Positions 57,469 through 64,000 of a stretch of 64,000 nucleotides of DNA are shown here, in pieces. Source of the DNA: Solirubrobacter pauli (GTDB lineage: Bacteria > Actinomycetota > Thermoleophilia > Solirubrobacterales > Solirubrobacteraceae); contig NZ_RBIL01000001.1 in NCBI RefSeq assembly GCF_003633755.1, positions 3,147,426 through 3,211,425 of the forward strand. Direction: 5' to 3'. Numbering within the stretch: position 1 is the first letter of the stretch; each line of letters opens with the position of its first letter. The notes beneath the pieces were generated by a model. The model searched no databases and was not told the DNA's origin. It saw nothing but the letters and a program-made list of their open reading frames with translations. The position numbers and the translations under genes were made by a program.

Positions 57469-59559
57469 CTACCCGACGGGTGCGACAGCCGCGCCCGTCT
57501 CCTCAGCGGGGGCAGCGTCAGCCGGAGCGGCAGGCGTTTCCGCGACAGGCGCGGGAGTGGACTCGGCCACCGGCGCCGGCGTCTCGGCGACGGGAGCGGC
57601 CTCGGCGGGAGCCGGGGCGGGCGTCTCGGCGACGGGCGCCGGAGTGGTCTCGGCCGGAGCCTCGGCGACGGGAGCCGGAGCGGGCGCTTCGGCGGCCGGC
57701 GCGGTCTCGGCGGGCGCCGGCGCGGGCGTCTCGGCGGCCGGCGCGGTCTCGGCGGGAGCCGGGGCGGGCGTCTCGGCGGCCGGCGCGGTCTCGGCGGGAG
57801 CCGGCGCGGGCGCTTCGGCGGCCGGCGCGGTCTCGGCGGGAGCCGGCGCGGGCGCTTCGGCGGCCGGCGCGGTCTCGGCGGGAGCCGGCGCGGGCGCTTC
57901 GGCGGCCGGCGCGGTCTCGGCGGGAGCCGGCGCGGGCGCTTCGGCGGCCGGCGCGGCCTCGGCGGCCGGGGCGGGCGCGGGCGTCTCGGCGGCCGGCGCG
58001 GTCTCGGCGGGCGCCTCGGCGGCCGGGGCCGGCGCGGGCGTCTCAGCGGCTGCGGCCGGCGTCGCGGCGGGGGCGGTCTCGGCCGGAGCCGCGGCGGCGT
58101 CGGTCGTGGCCGGGGCGGCTTGGCCGGCCGACCCGTCCGTCGATGCGCCGTTCGCCGGCGTCGTCGCGGCGTCCGTCGCCGGCGCGACCTCGCCCGTGGC
58201 AGCGGCAGCCGCGGCGGCGTCCGTCGTGACCGGAGCGACCTCGCCCGTCGTGGCCGGCGCGACCGCAGCCGTCGCCGTCGCGTCCGCCGCGGCGTTGTAG
58301 GCCGCGGCCAGCGTCGCCTCGGTCTCGGCCGAGGAGGCCGGCGTGGCCTCGCCCCAGGCGGCGGCGCTGCCGGTCGACTCCGTGGCGAGCTTGCCGGTCT
58401 TCGGGGCGGCGCCCGCGATCGTCTTGGCGCCGGTCAGGTAGCTGTCCGGGTTGACGGTCTTGCCGTTCTCACGGACCTCGAAGTGGAGGTGCGGGCCGGT
58501 GCAGGAGCCGGTGCAGCCGACCTTGCCGATGACGTCGCCGACATGGACGTACGTGCCGACCTTGGTGTTGATCTGCGAGAGGTGGGCGTAGCAGGTGGAG
58601 ACGCCGCCCTCGTGCTCGATGCACACGAGGTTGCCGTAGCCGGACCCGTCCATGCCGGCCTTGGTGACCGTGCCGCACTGGGCGGCGCGGACGGCGGTGC
58701 CGGTCGGCGCGGCGATGTCCTTGCCCGCATGGGCGTGCGAGCCGCGGTTCTCCCCGTAGACGCCGGTCGTCGTGCCGGAGACGGGCGAGGCGATCTTGCC
58801 CGCGCCGCAGCCGCCGCCCGTCTGCGCCGGGGCCGGCGCCGGGGCGGTCTCCTCGGCCGGAGCCTGGACCGTCTGGTCGGTCACCGACTGCGGCTTGGTG
58901 ATGGCGTTGCGGTTCTTCTCGGCGACGTCGCTGCGCTTCGACGACGGCTTCTGCTTCGTCCGCGGCTTGGTCGTCGTCGGCGCCGGGCCGTCCACGCCGC
59001 CGGTCGATCCCCGCGGGGTGGAGGTCTTGTCGTTCACCGTGACGGTCGTCTTGCCGTCCTTGCCGACGTACGACACCGACGACTGGAACATCTTCGTCCA
59101 GGTCTTCGCGTCCACGGCGCCGGTCGCGGGCAGGCCGTTCGCCTGCTGCCAGCGCTTGACGCCGCCCTGCGTGATCGGGCCGAAGATGCCGTCGTTGTCG
59201 ACGCCGACGACCTTCTGGACGGCGGCGACGGCCTCGCCCGTGTCGCCGTAGTCGACCAGCGCGCCCGACGGCAGCGAGATCGCGGAACCACCCGCGCCGC
59301 CGCCGGCCGTCTTCGTGGACACGGCGGAACCACTGCCCACCGACGCCACCGCCGCGAACGGCGCGGCGACCGGACCGGCCGCCATCGAGGCGGTCACGGC
59401 CACCGCCGCGCTCTTGCGGCGCATCGCGTGCTTGCGCGCGGCCTCGGTGATCTCACGCCGATGGACCGACTGGCGCAGCGAGCGCTGCCACAGATCCGCG
59501 TCGCTCAGATCGCGGTTACGGGCAACTTCATACGGGAACGACAACTCGTGAGCCGACAA
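57469..59559 (-). CDS. Peptidoglycan endopeptidase M23 with PG-binding domain and long Pro/Ala-rich repeat tail
   Basis: Cell-wall hydrolase of 696 aa. N-terminal cytoplasmic part and a membrane or signal segment (AVAVTASMAAGPVAA, about residues 50-70). A peptidoglycan-binding type 1 domain (about 105-158: AVQKVVGVDNDGIFGP ... ATGAVDAKTWTKM). The LytM/M23 domain (about 255-370) has HAHAGKDIAAPTGTAV (His, Asp) and PHLHFEVRENG (His pair), the zinc ligands. The last 300 residues are PAPAETAPAAEA-type repeats, an extended wall-spanning tail. The TTG start has AAGGAG 6 nt upstream. A cyclic-di-AMP riboswitch precedes it. Confidence 0.92.
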   Translation of the reverse strand: MSAHELSFPYEVARNRDLSDADLWQRSLRQSVHRREITEAARKHAMRRKSAAVAVTASMAAGPVAAPFAAVASVGSGSAVSTKTAGGGAGGSAISLPSGALVDYGDTGEAVAAVQKVVGVDNDGIFGPITQGGVKRWQQANGLPATGAVDAKTWTKMFQSSVSYVGKDGKTTVTVNDKTSTPRGSTGGVDGPAPTTTKPRTKQKPSSKRSDVAEKNRNAITKPQSVTDQTVQAPAEETAPAPAPAQTGGGCGAGKIASPVSGTTTGVYGENRGSHAHAGKDIAAPTGTAVRAAQCGTVTKAGMDGSGYGNLVCIEHEGGVSTCYAHLSQINTKVGTYVHVGDVIGKVGCTGSCTGPHLHFEVRENGKTVNPDSYLTGAKTIAGAAPKTGKLATESTGSAAAWGEATPASSAETEATLAAAYNAAADATATAAVAPATTGEVAPVTTDAAAAAAATGEVAPATDAATTPANGASTDGSAGQAAPATTDAAAAPAETAPAATPAAAAETPAPAPAAEAPAETAPAAETPAPAPAAEAAPAAEAPAPAPAETAPAAEAPAPAPAETAPAAEAPAPAPAETAPAAEAPAPAPAETAPAAETPAPAPAETAPAAETPAPAPAETAPAAEAPAPAPVAEAPAETTPAPVAETPAPAPAEAAPVAETPAPVAESTPAPVAETPAAPADAAPAEETGAAVAPVG
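57691..57984 (-). repeat. 42-bp tandem repeat (7 copies) in the M23 gene
   Basis: Copies beginning with GGCGGCCGGCGCGG occur at 57691, 57733, 57775, 57817, 57859, 57901 and 57943, exactly 42 bp apart. Each encodes 14 residues of the Pro/Ala/Glu tail. Adjacent copies are nearly identical, with more divergence at the ends. Such arrays expand and contract by slippage or recombination. Confidence 0.95.
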
Positions 59560-59576
59560 CTCTCACTCCTTAGGGC

Positions 59577-59710
59577 CTCGTGCCTACGGGGTTAGCTGTC
59601 GGGCTCGCGCAAAGGCCTGCGCTACGCCGCCAACCAGGCGGCGATTCGCCCCAAAGTCGGCCTGACCATGGCCGTTTGGGTCCCCCGTTCCGCCCACCTC
59701 GGAAGGCGAG
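59577..59710 (-). promoter_or_regulatory. Cyclic di-AMP riboswitch (ydaO-yuaA type)
   Basis: The minus strand carries hallmark ydaO-yuaA blocks in order: CGGGGGACCCA, TTGGGGCGAATCG, then GCCCGACAGCTAACCCCG and GTAGGC. The outer stem pairs CTCGCCT (revcomp of 59704-59710) with AGGC-AC-GAG (59577-59585). It lies between a possible TAGGCT -10 box and the ribosome-binding site of the M23 gene. In Actinobacteria this class often precedes cell-wall hydrolase genes and shuts expression when c-di-AMP is high. No other gene occupies 59560-59780. Confidence 0.88.
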
Positions 59711-59780
59711 CGGACTCGGCGTTGCTGAATTTCAGGCCGGAAGCCTACACGACGGGCGAGCGGACTTCTGTAAACCTGAG

Positions 59781-61268
59781 CTATTCGGCCGGGATCGTCA
59801 CATTTCGGCCGGAGGACTTCGCGGCCGAGAGCGCATCCTGGGCGCGGAGCATCAGCAGCTCAGCCGGCTCCTCGCCGTCCCAGCGCGCCACGCCGGCCGA
59901 TGCGGTCTGCCCACGCGGCGTCGCGCCGCGCACGCGGTCGAGCACCTCGACGGCCTCGGCGAGCCCGCAGCCCGGCAGGACCAGCGCGAACTCGACGCCG
60001 TCCAGCCGCGCCAGCACGTCCACCTCGCGGAGCTCGCCGCGCCAGAACGCCGCGGTCTCCTTGACGAGCCGGTCGCCCTCGCCCTCGCCGCGCATCATGT
60101 TGAACGCGGCCATGTGGTCGAGGTCGAGGATGGCGACGGACACGGGCGTGTCGGCACGGCGGGCGCGCGCCAGCTCGCGCGGCAGCTCCTCGTCGAAGAC
60201 GCGCTTGGTGACGAGCCCGGTCAGCGAGTCGGTCAGCGCCAGCGCCTCGACACGGGCGCGCAGGCCCGCGTGCTCGATCGCGATCGCCGCCTGCGCGGCC
60301 ACGAGCTTGAGCATCCCGCCCGACGCCTCGGGCAGCTTCTCCAGCGCACGCTGCCAGATGACGATCAGCACGCCGGCGACCTCGCCGTCGCGCAAGACCG
60401 GCTCGAACACGGCCGAGCGCGCGGAGGTGGCCTCCACGAGCGGCGCGGCCAGCGCCGGGTGGTTGCGCGCGTCGGCGACGAAGTACGCCTCCTTGGCGGT
60501 GAACGCCTTGCCGCCGCCCGACCCGTCGCCACGCGGCTGGATCGTCACGGGCTGGACGTTCGCGCCGGCCATCGCGGTGGAGGCGAAGTCGCGTCCCGAG
60601 GGCTCGAGCAGGAACGCGACCGGCGCGTCCATGACCTCGCAGGCCGCCTCGCAGATCGACTGGCGGGCGTCATCACCCGCCGCGAGCGCCTTGGCCACCC
60701 GGCCGATCGCTCCCATTCCCCTGGCCTGATCTCGAAGCATGTCGTTGAACCTGCGCAAATCTCGTGCGTTGGACTCTCGTTCGAGCTCGCCCGCCAATAC
60801 GCGGGCGAGCATCACGAACAGCTGCTCGTCGGCAGCGGTGAAGGCGTTGCGGCGCCGCGAGACCGCGGCGAGGGACCCGACCTTGGTGCCGTCGGAGAGC
60901 TCGAGGGGCACGCCCAGGTAGGACCGGGCGCCCGTGCGCTGGCGCATCGCGAGCTTCTTGTAGACGTCGACGTCCCCGAGCTCGCCGACCAGGCGCGGGC
61001 CGCGGCCCTCCGCCATGTGCGAGCAGAACGCGTCGCCGAGGGGTAGCGCCTGATTCGAGCGTAGGCCGTAGTCTGCGCCACGGCGCACGTCCACGATCCG
61101 GTGGATGAACTGACCCCGGTCGAGGTGGGCCATGAAGACCGCGGAATCCGGGACGTGACGCTCCAGCAGGTCCAGCACCGACCGCGTCGCGTCGGCGAAC
61201 GAGCGATAGGTCGTCGAGGTCGCTTCAGCCGCAGCCTGAATCGCAGTCACATCCACGTCCGACATCAT
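59781..61268 (-). CDS. GAF-GAF-degenerate GGDEF protein
   Basis: Cytoplasmic sensor protein of about 495 aa. First GAF (about residues 30-165), second GAF (about 185-325), and a C-terminal GGDEF-like domain with LTDSLTGLVTKRVFDEEL and LDLDHMAAFNMMRGEGEG. The active-site loop reads ARLDGVEFAL, so GGDEF is replaced by DGVEF and cyclase activity is unlikely. It may bind GTP or c-di-GMP, or only signal through the GAF domains. The start is one of two adjacent ATGs (61265 or 61268), 40 bp from the divergent FAH gene. Confidence 0.85.
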   Translation of the reverse strand: MMSDVDVTAIQAAAEATSTTYRSFADATRSVLDLLERHVPDSAVFMAHLDRGQFIHRIVDVRRGADYGLRSNQALPLGDAFCSHMAEGRGPRLVGELGDVDVYKKLAMRQRTGARSYLGVPLELSDGTKVGSLAAVSRRRNAFTAADEQLFVMLARVLAGELERESNARDLRRFNDMLRDQARGMGAIGRVAKALAAGDDARQSICEAACEVMDAPVAFLLEPSGRDFASTAMAGANVQPVTIQPRGDGSGGGKAFTAKEAYFVADARNHPALAAPLVEATSARSAVFEPVLRDGEVAGVLIVIWQRALEKLPEASGGMLKLVAAQAAIAIEHAGLRARVEALALTDSLTGLVTKRVFDEELPRELARARRADTPVSVAILDLDHMAAFNMMRGEGEGDRLVKETAAFWRGELREVDVLARLDGVEFALVLPGCGLAEAVEVLDRVRGATPRGQTASAGVARWDGEEPAELLMLRAQDALSAAKSSGRNVTIPAE

Positions 61269-61308
61269 CGTCAAAGATCCGAGATCTCTAAAGCCGGTCA
61301 TCCGTCCA

Positions 61309-62094
61309 ATGAAACTCGCCACGTTCAATCCTCCAGGCACATCCGAGACGCTCGCGGGAGAGGTTCGCGGCGACCGGATCGTGACCTTCACGACCGGCAA
61401 GACCGTCCTCGAGCTGCTCGCCGACGGTGACCGGACCCCCGCGACGGGCACCGAGCACGCCCTCGCGGACGTCACGCTGCTCGAGCCGATCCTGCGCCCG
61501 CCGGCGATCTTCTGCATCGGCCGCAACTACGCCGCGCACATCGCGGAGCTGGGCAACGAGCGACCCGAGAAGCCGATCGTCTTCCTCAAGCTGCCGCTGT
61601 CGAGCGCGCCCCCGAGCGGTCCCGTCGTCACCCCGAGCGCCAGCCACGCCCTCGACTACGAGGCCGAGCTCGTCCTCGTGATCGGTGCCGACCACGAGAT
61701 CGCGGGCTACGCGGTCGCCGACGACGTCTCCGCGCGCGACCTCCAGCGCAGCGAGAAGCAGTGGACGCGCGCCAAGGGCTTCGACACGTCCTGCCCGTGG
61801 GGTCCGTGGATCACGACCGCGGACGAGCTGACCGACCCGATCGGCCTGCGGATCACCACGCACGTCAACGGCGAGCTGCGCCAGGACGGCAACACGCGCG
61901 ACCTGATCTTCAACCCGCGCGAGCTCGTCGACTTCATCGGCGAGGCGTGCACGCTCGAGCCGGGGGCGATCGTCCTGACGGGCACGCCGAGCGGCGTCGG
62001 CGAGGCGTTCGATCCGCCCCGCTACCTGCAGCCCGGCGACACCGTCAGGTGCGAGATCGAGCAGCTAGGCGCGATCGAGCACCGCATCGCCTAG
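61309..62094 (+). CDS. Fumarylacetoacetate hydrolase (FAH) family protein
   Basis: FAH-fold enzyme of 261 aa, acting on a beta-diketo or oxo-acid substrate in a catabolic route. ICIGRNYAAHIAELG and EKPIVFLKLPLS are family blocks. LDYEAELVLVIG contributes metal-binding Glu residues, and WTRAKGFDTSCPWGPWI and LTGTPSGVGEAF complete the site. ATG 61309. It diverges from the GAF protein, and its TAG abuts the ClpP TAG. No tyrosine-degradation genes lie nearby. Confidence 0.9.
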   Translation: MKLATFNPPGTSETLAGEVRGDRIVTFTTGKTVLELLADGDRTPATGTEHALADVTLLEPILRPPAIFCIGRNYAAHIAELGNERPEKPIVFLKLPLSSAPPSGPVVTPSASHALDYEAELVLVIGADHEIAGYAVADDVSARDLQRSEKQWTRAKGFDTSCPWGPWITTADELTDPIGLRITTHVNGELRQDGNTRDLIFNPRELVDFIGEACTLEPGAIVLTGTPSGVGEAFDPPRYLQPGDTVRCEIEQLGAIEHRIA

Positions 62095-62676
62095 CTAGTG
62101 CGTGTGGATCACGCGGTCGATCAGGCCGTACTCGGCGGCCTGATCGGCGGTGAAGAAGCGGTCCCGCTCCATGTCCCGGTGCACCTGCTCCTCGGACTGG
62201 CCCGTGTGCTTCGCGTAGATCTCGTCGGTGCGCTTGCGCGTCTTGATGATCTCGCGCGCGTGGATCTCGATGTCCGTCGACTGGCCCTCGAAGCCGGCCG
62301 ACGGCTGGTGGATCAGGATGCGCGAGTTCGGCAGCGCGAAGCGCTTGCCCTTGGCGCCGCCCGTCAGCAGCAGCGAGCCCATCGACATCGCGATCCCGAC
62401 GCACATCGTCGCCACGTCGGGCTTGATGAAGTTCATCGTGTCGTAGATCGCCAGGCCCGCGTAGATCGACCCGCCGGGCGAGTTGATGTACAGCGAGATG
62501 TCCTTGTCGGGGTCCTGGGACTCCAAGTGGAGCATCTGCGCGACGATCAGGTTGGCGATCTGGTCGTCGACGGGCTGGCCGAGGAAGATGATCCGCTCGT
62601 TCAGCAGGCGCGAGAAGATGTCGAACTCGCGCTCGCCGCGGGCGGTGCGCTCGATGACCATGGGGACGAGAGGCAT
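62095..62676 (-). CDS. clpP: ATP-dependent Clp protease proteolytic subunit
   Basis: Serine protease subunit of the Clp complex, 193 aa, which degrades substrates delivered by ClpX or Clp[19 protein letters not shown] is the GG strand region. The catalytic Ser is in [13 protein letters not shown], one residue pattern off the usual AASMGA but with Ser retained. The catalytic His is in ILIHQPSAG and Asp in MERDRFF. ATG 62676 is preceded by TATCGT and GGGGA. Only one clpP is visible in the window; Actinobacteria commonly have two copies. Confidence 0.93.
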   Translation of the reverse strand: MPLVPMVIERTARGEREFDIFSRLLNERIIFLGQPVDDQIANLIVAQMLHLESQDPDKDISLYINSPGGSIYAGLAIYDTMNFIKPDVATMCVGIAMSMGSLLLTGGAKGKRFALPNSRILIHQPSAGFEGQSTDIEIHAREIIKTRKRTDEIYAKHTGQSEEQVHRDMERDRFFTADQAAEYGLIDRVIHTH

Positions 62677-62696
62677 TACGTCCCCACGATAGACGT

Positions 62697-63254
62697 CTAG
62701 GCGACCGTGGCGCGTGGCGGCCGGAGCCGCACGAGCAGGCGCTCGATCCGCCGCGCCAGTTTGCGCGGGTTCTGCCGCAGCGCGGCGGCCACGTCGGCGG
62801 GCTCGGTGCGGTCCACGAGCATCGCCAGCAGCGCGAGGTCCTCCGGCTCCACGCGGTGGGCGACGGCGTCCAGCTGGGCGCGGTCCAGCGCCGGCAGCGC
62901 GGTGCCGCCCCGGCCGACCGCACGCAGGGCCGCGTACAGCAGCTCGGCGTCCGCGTGCTTGGAGACCAGCCCGTCCGCGCCCGCGACGCGCGCGGTGACG
63001 TTGAGCGCCGGGTCGTCGACGCCGGCGTAGAGCACGACGCGCGGAGCGTGCTCGAGGGCGCGCAGGCGGCGCGTGAGCGCGAGTTCGCCGGCATCGAGGA
63101 GGACGACGTCCGGGCGCTGGCGCTCGACCAGCTCCAGGCCGTCCTTCGCTCCCACGGCCACACCGACCGGAACCAGGCCCGGCTCGGTGCGCAGCATCAT
63201 CGCGAGACCGGCGCGAACGGCCGGCTGCGGATCGATGACCACGATGCGCGTCAT
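62697..63254 (-). CDS. NarL-type response regulator with receiver domain
   Basis: Regulator of 185 aa. Receiver domain: [16 protein letters not shown] (acidic site), VVLLDAGEL with likely phosphorylated Asp, and VSKHAD with Lys. The C-terminal region ([35 protein letters not shown]) resembles a divergent LuxR/NarL helix-turn-helix. No kinase gene lies adjacent. ATG 63254 begins the first beta strand; an in-frame start four codons earlier is possible. It is upstream of clpP on the same strand, with 20 bp between genes. Confidence 0.75.
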   Translation of the reverse strand: MTRIVVIDPQPAVRAGLAMMLRTEPGLVPVGVAVGAKDGLELVERQRPDVVLLDAGELALTRRLRALEHAPRVVLYAGVDDPALNVTARVAGADGLVSKHADAELLYAALRAVGRGGTALPALDRAQLDAVAHRVEPEDLALLAMLVDRTEPADVAAALRQNPRKLARRIERLLVRLRPPRATVA

Positions 63255-63288
63255 GGCGGGGAGCATTTCTGAGTGCCCTGAACTCAGG

Positions 63289-64000
63289 CTAAAGGGAAAC
63301 TCGGAGCTTCGTGATCCGCAGCCCTTCGAGATCCTCCACGCGGAGGGCGACGCCGTCGACGTCGACCACGTCCCCAGGCCGAGGACGGCGCCCGAGCGCG
63401 TCGAACGCGAGCCCCGCGAGGGTCCGCGGACCCTCCTGCGGCAATTGCGTTCCTACGGTCTCATTGAAGTCATCGATGGTCATCGACCCGGCCACCTCGA
63501 CCGTCTTGTCGTCGATCCAGTCGAGCGCGTTGTTCGGGAGGTCGAACTCGTTCTCGATCTCGCCGACGATCTCCTCGAGCACGTCGTGCACGGTCACGAT
63601 CCCGGCGGTGCCGCCGTACTCGTCGACCACGACCGCCATCTGCTGGCGCCCCTCGCGCAGCTCGCGCAGGAGCGCGCCCAGGTCCTTGGTCACGGGCACG
63701 ATCGGCGGCTGGCGTGCGAGCGCGCCCACCAGCTCCCCGCGGGAGGCGACCAGGTCGCGGAAGTGGACGACGCCGACCAGGTGGTCCAGCGTCTCCCGGC
63801 CGACCGGATAGCGCGCGTGCCCGTGCTCGACGAGCGTCGCCAGCGCCTCCTCCCCGGTCAGCGACGCCTCGAGCCAGACGACGTCGGGCTCGGGCACCAT
63901 CACGTCCCGCACCTCGCGGGCGGCGAAGTCGAAGACGTTGTGCAGCAGCTCCTCCTGCGCGCGCGGGATCACGCCCTGGCCCTCGGCCTCGTCCACCAGC
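63289..64000 (-). CDS. CNNM/CorC-type CBS-domain protein (N-terminus beyond the window)
   Basis: C-terminal part of a hemolysin C/CorC-like transporter-associated protein, truncated at the window end. AREVRDVMVPEPDVVWLE is the first CBS and VTKDLGALLRELREGRQQMAVVVDEYGGTAGIVTVHDVLEEIVGEIENEFD the second. The CorC_HlyC C-terminal domain (TIDDFNETVGTQLPQEGPRTLAGL) ends the protein. The frame is open through position 64000 without a start codon that fits, so the membrane domain lies outside the window. Probably linked to magnesium, cobalt or sodium transport. Confidence 0.85.
   Translation of the reverse strand, partial: LVDEAEGQGVIPRAQEELLHNVFDFAAREVRDVMVPEPDVVWLEASLTGEEALATLVEHGHARYPVGRETLDHLVGVVHFRDLVASRGELVGALARQPPIVPVTKDLGALLRELREGRQQMAVVVDEYGGTAGIVTVHDVLEEIVGEIENEFDLPNNALDWIDDKTVEVAGSMTIDDFNETVGTQLPQEGPRTLAGLAFDALGRRPRPGDVVDVDGVALRVEDLEGLRITKLRVSL

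Noticed and set aside
57691-57984. CRISPR-like regular repeat
   Set aside because: Spacing is exactly 42 bp without unique spacers, and the repeats are in frame within a coding region.
57480-58300. Two forward frames (Arg/Pro-rich and Gly/Ala-rich) over the M23 tail
   Set aside because: Both are products of the 42-bp repeat read in other frames.
63277-63288. CCTGA-AC-TCAGG inverted repeat upstream of the NarL-type regulator
   Set aside because: Only 5-bp arms; too short to call an operator without comparative data.

Overview
This 64 kb window comes from a very high-GC actinobacterial chromosome. The gene set fits a soil-dwelling Thermoleophilia-type lineage such as Solirubrobacter or Conexibacter: a GlgE-type glucan pathway, many secreted proteases, a DUF3159 protein, an MmyB-type regulator, many GTG/TTG starts and Actinobacteria-style TANNNT -10 boxes just upstream of start codons. 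That placement is inference from content, not a search. I see no rRNA, tRNA, CRISPR array, insertion sequence, integrase or prophage. Coding density is near 95%, and eight convergent gene pairs overlap at their 3' ends.

Layout. 1-6.6 kb: S51 peptidase, secreted beta-propeller protein, GH20 hexosaminidase, small basic protein and a CBS/DHH manganese-type pyrophosphatase whose N-terminus has no ordinary start codon. 6.8-11.6 kb: a signalling block (HDOD/EAL-like protein, histidine kinase, OmpR-type regulator, ECF sigma factor, membrane protein). 11.6-25 kb: YqgE, a zinc-metalloprotease-like secreted protein, aldo/keto reductase, two subtilases, SGNH hydrolase, DUF3159 protein, methyltransferase, PstS-like protein, a substrate-binding protein whose two lobes are in swapped order, YjbR, metallophosphoesterase and an Excalibur-type exoprotein.

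25.0-46.0 kb is the metabolic core. malQ diverges from glgE-treS-mak-glgB. A diguanylate cyclase and a secreted Ig-like protein follow, then nucleoside hydrolase-treZ-glgX-treY. A GT4 glycosyltransferase (possible glycogen or maltose-1-phosphate synthase) lies just beyond. Together these can convert trehalose to maltose (TreS), phosphorylate it (Mak), polymerise it (GlgE), branch it (GlgB), debranch it (GlgX), rearrange it (MalQ) and return glucan ends to trehalose (TreY/TreZ): a closed trehalose/alpha-glucan cycle.

46-64 kb: a hexapeptide-repeat transferase with a structured leader, vanadium-haloperoxidase-like protein, M6 metalloprotease, DsbA-like protein, DyP-type peroxidase, SF2 helicase, PNPOx-like protein, an SDR divergent from an MmyB-type regulator, an M23 endopeptidase with a 42-bp tandem repeat and an upstream cyclic-di-AMP (ydaO-yuaA) riboswitch, a GAF-GAF-degenerate GGDEF protein, an FAH-family hydrolase, ClpP, a response regulator and a truncated CBS/CorC-type protein at the window edge.
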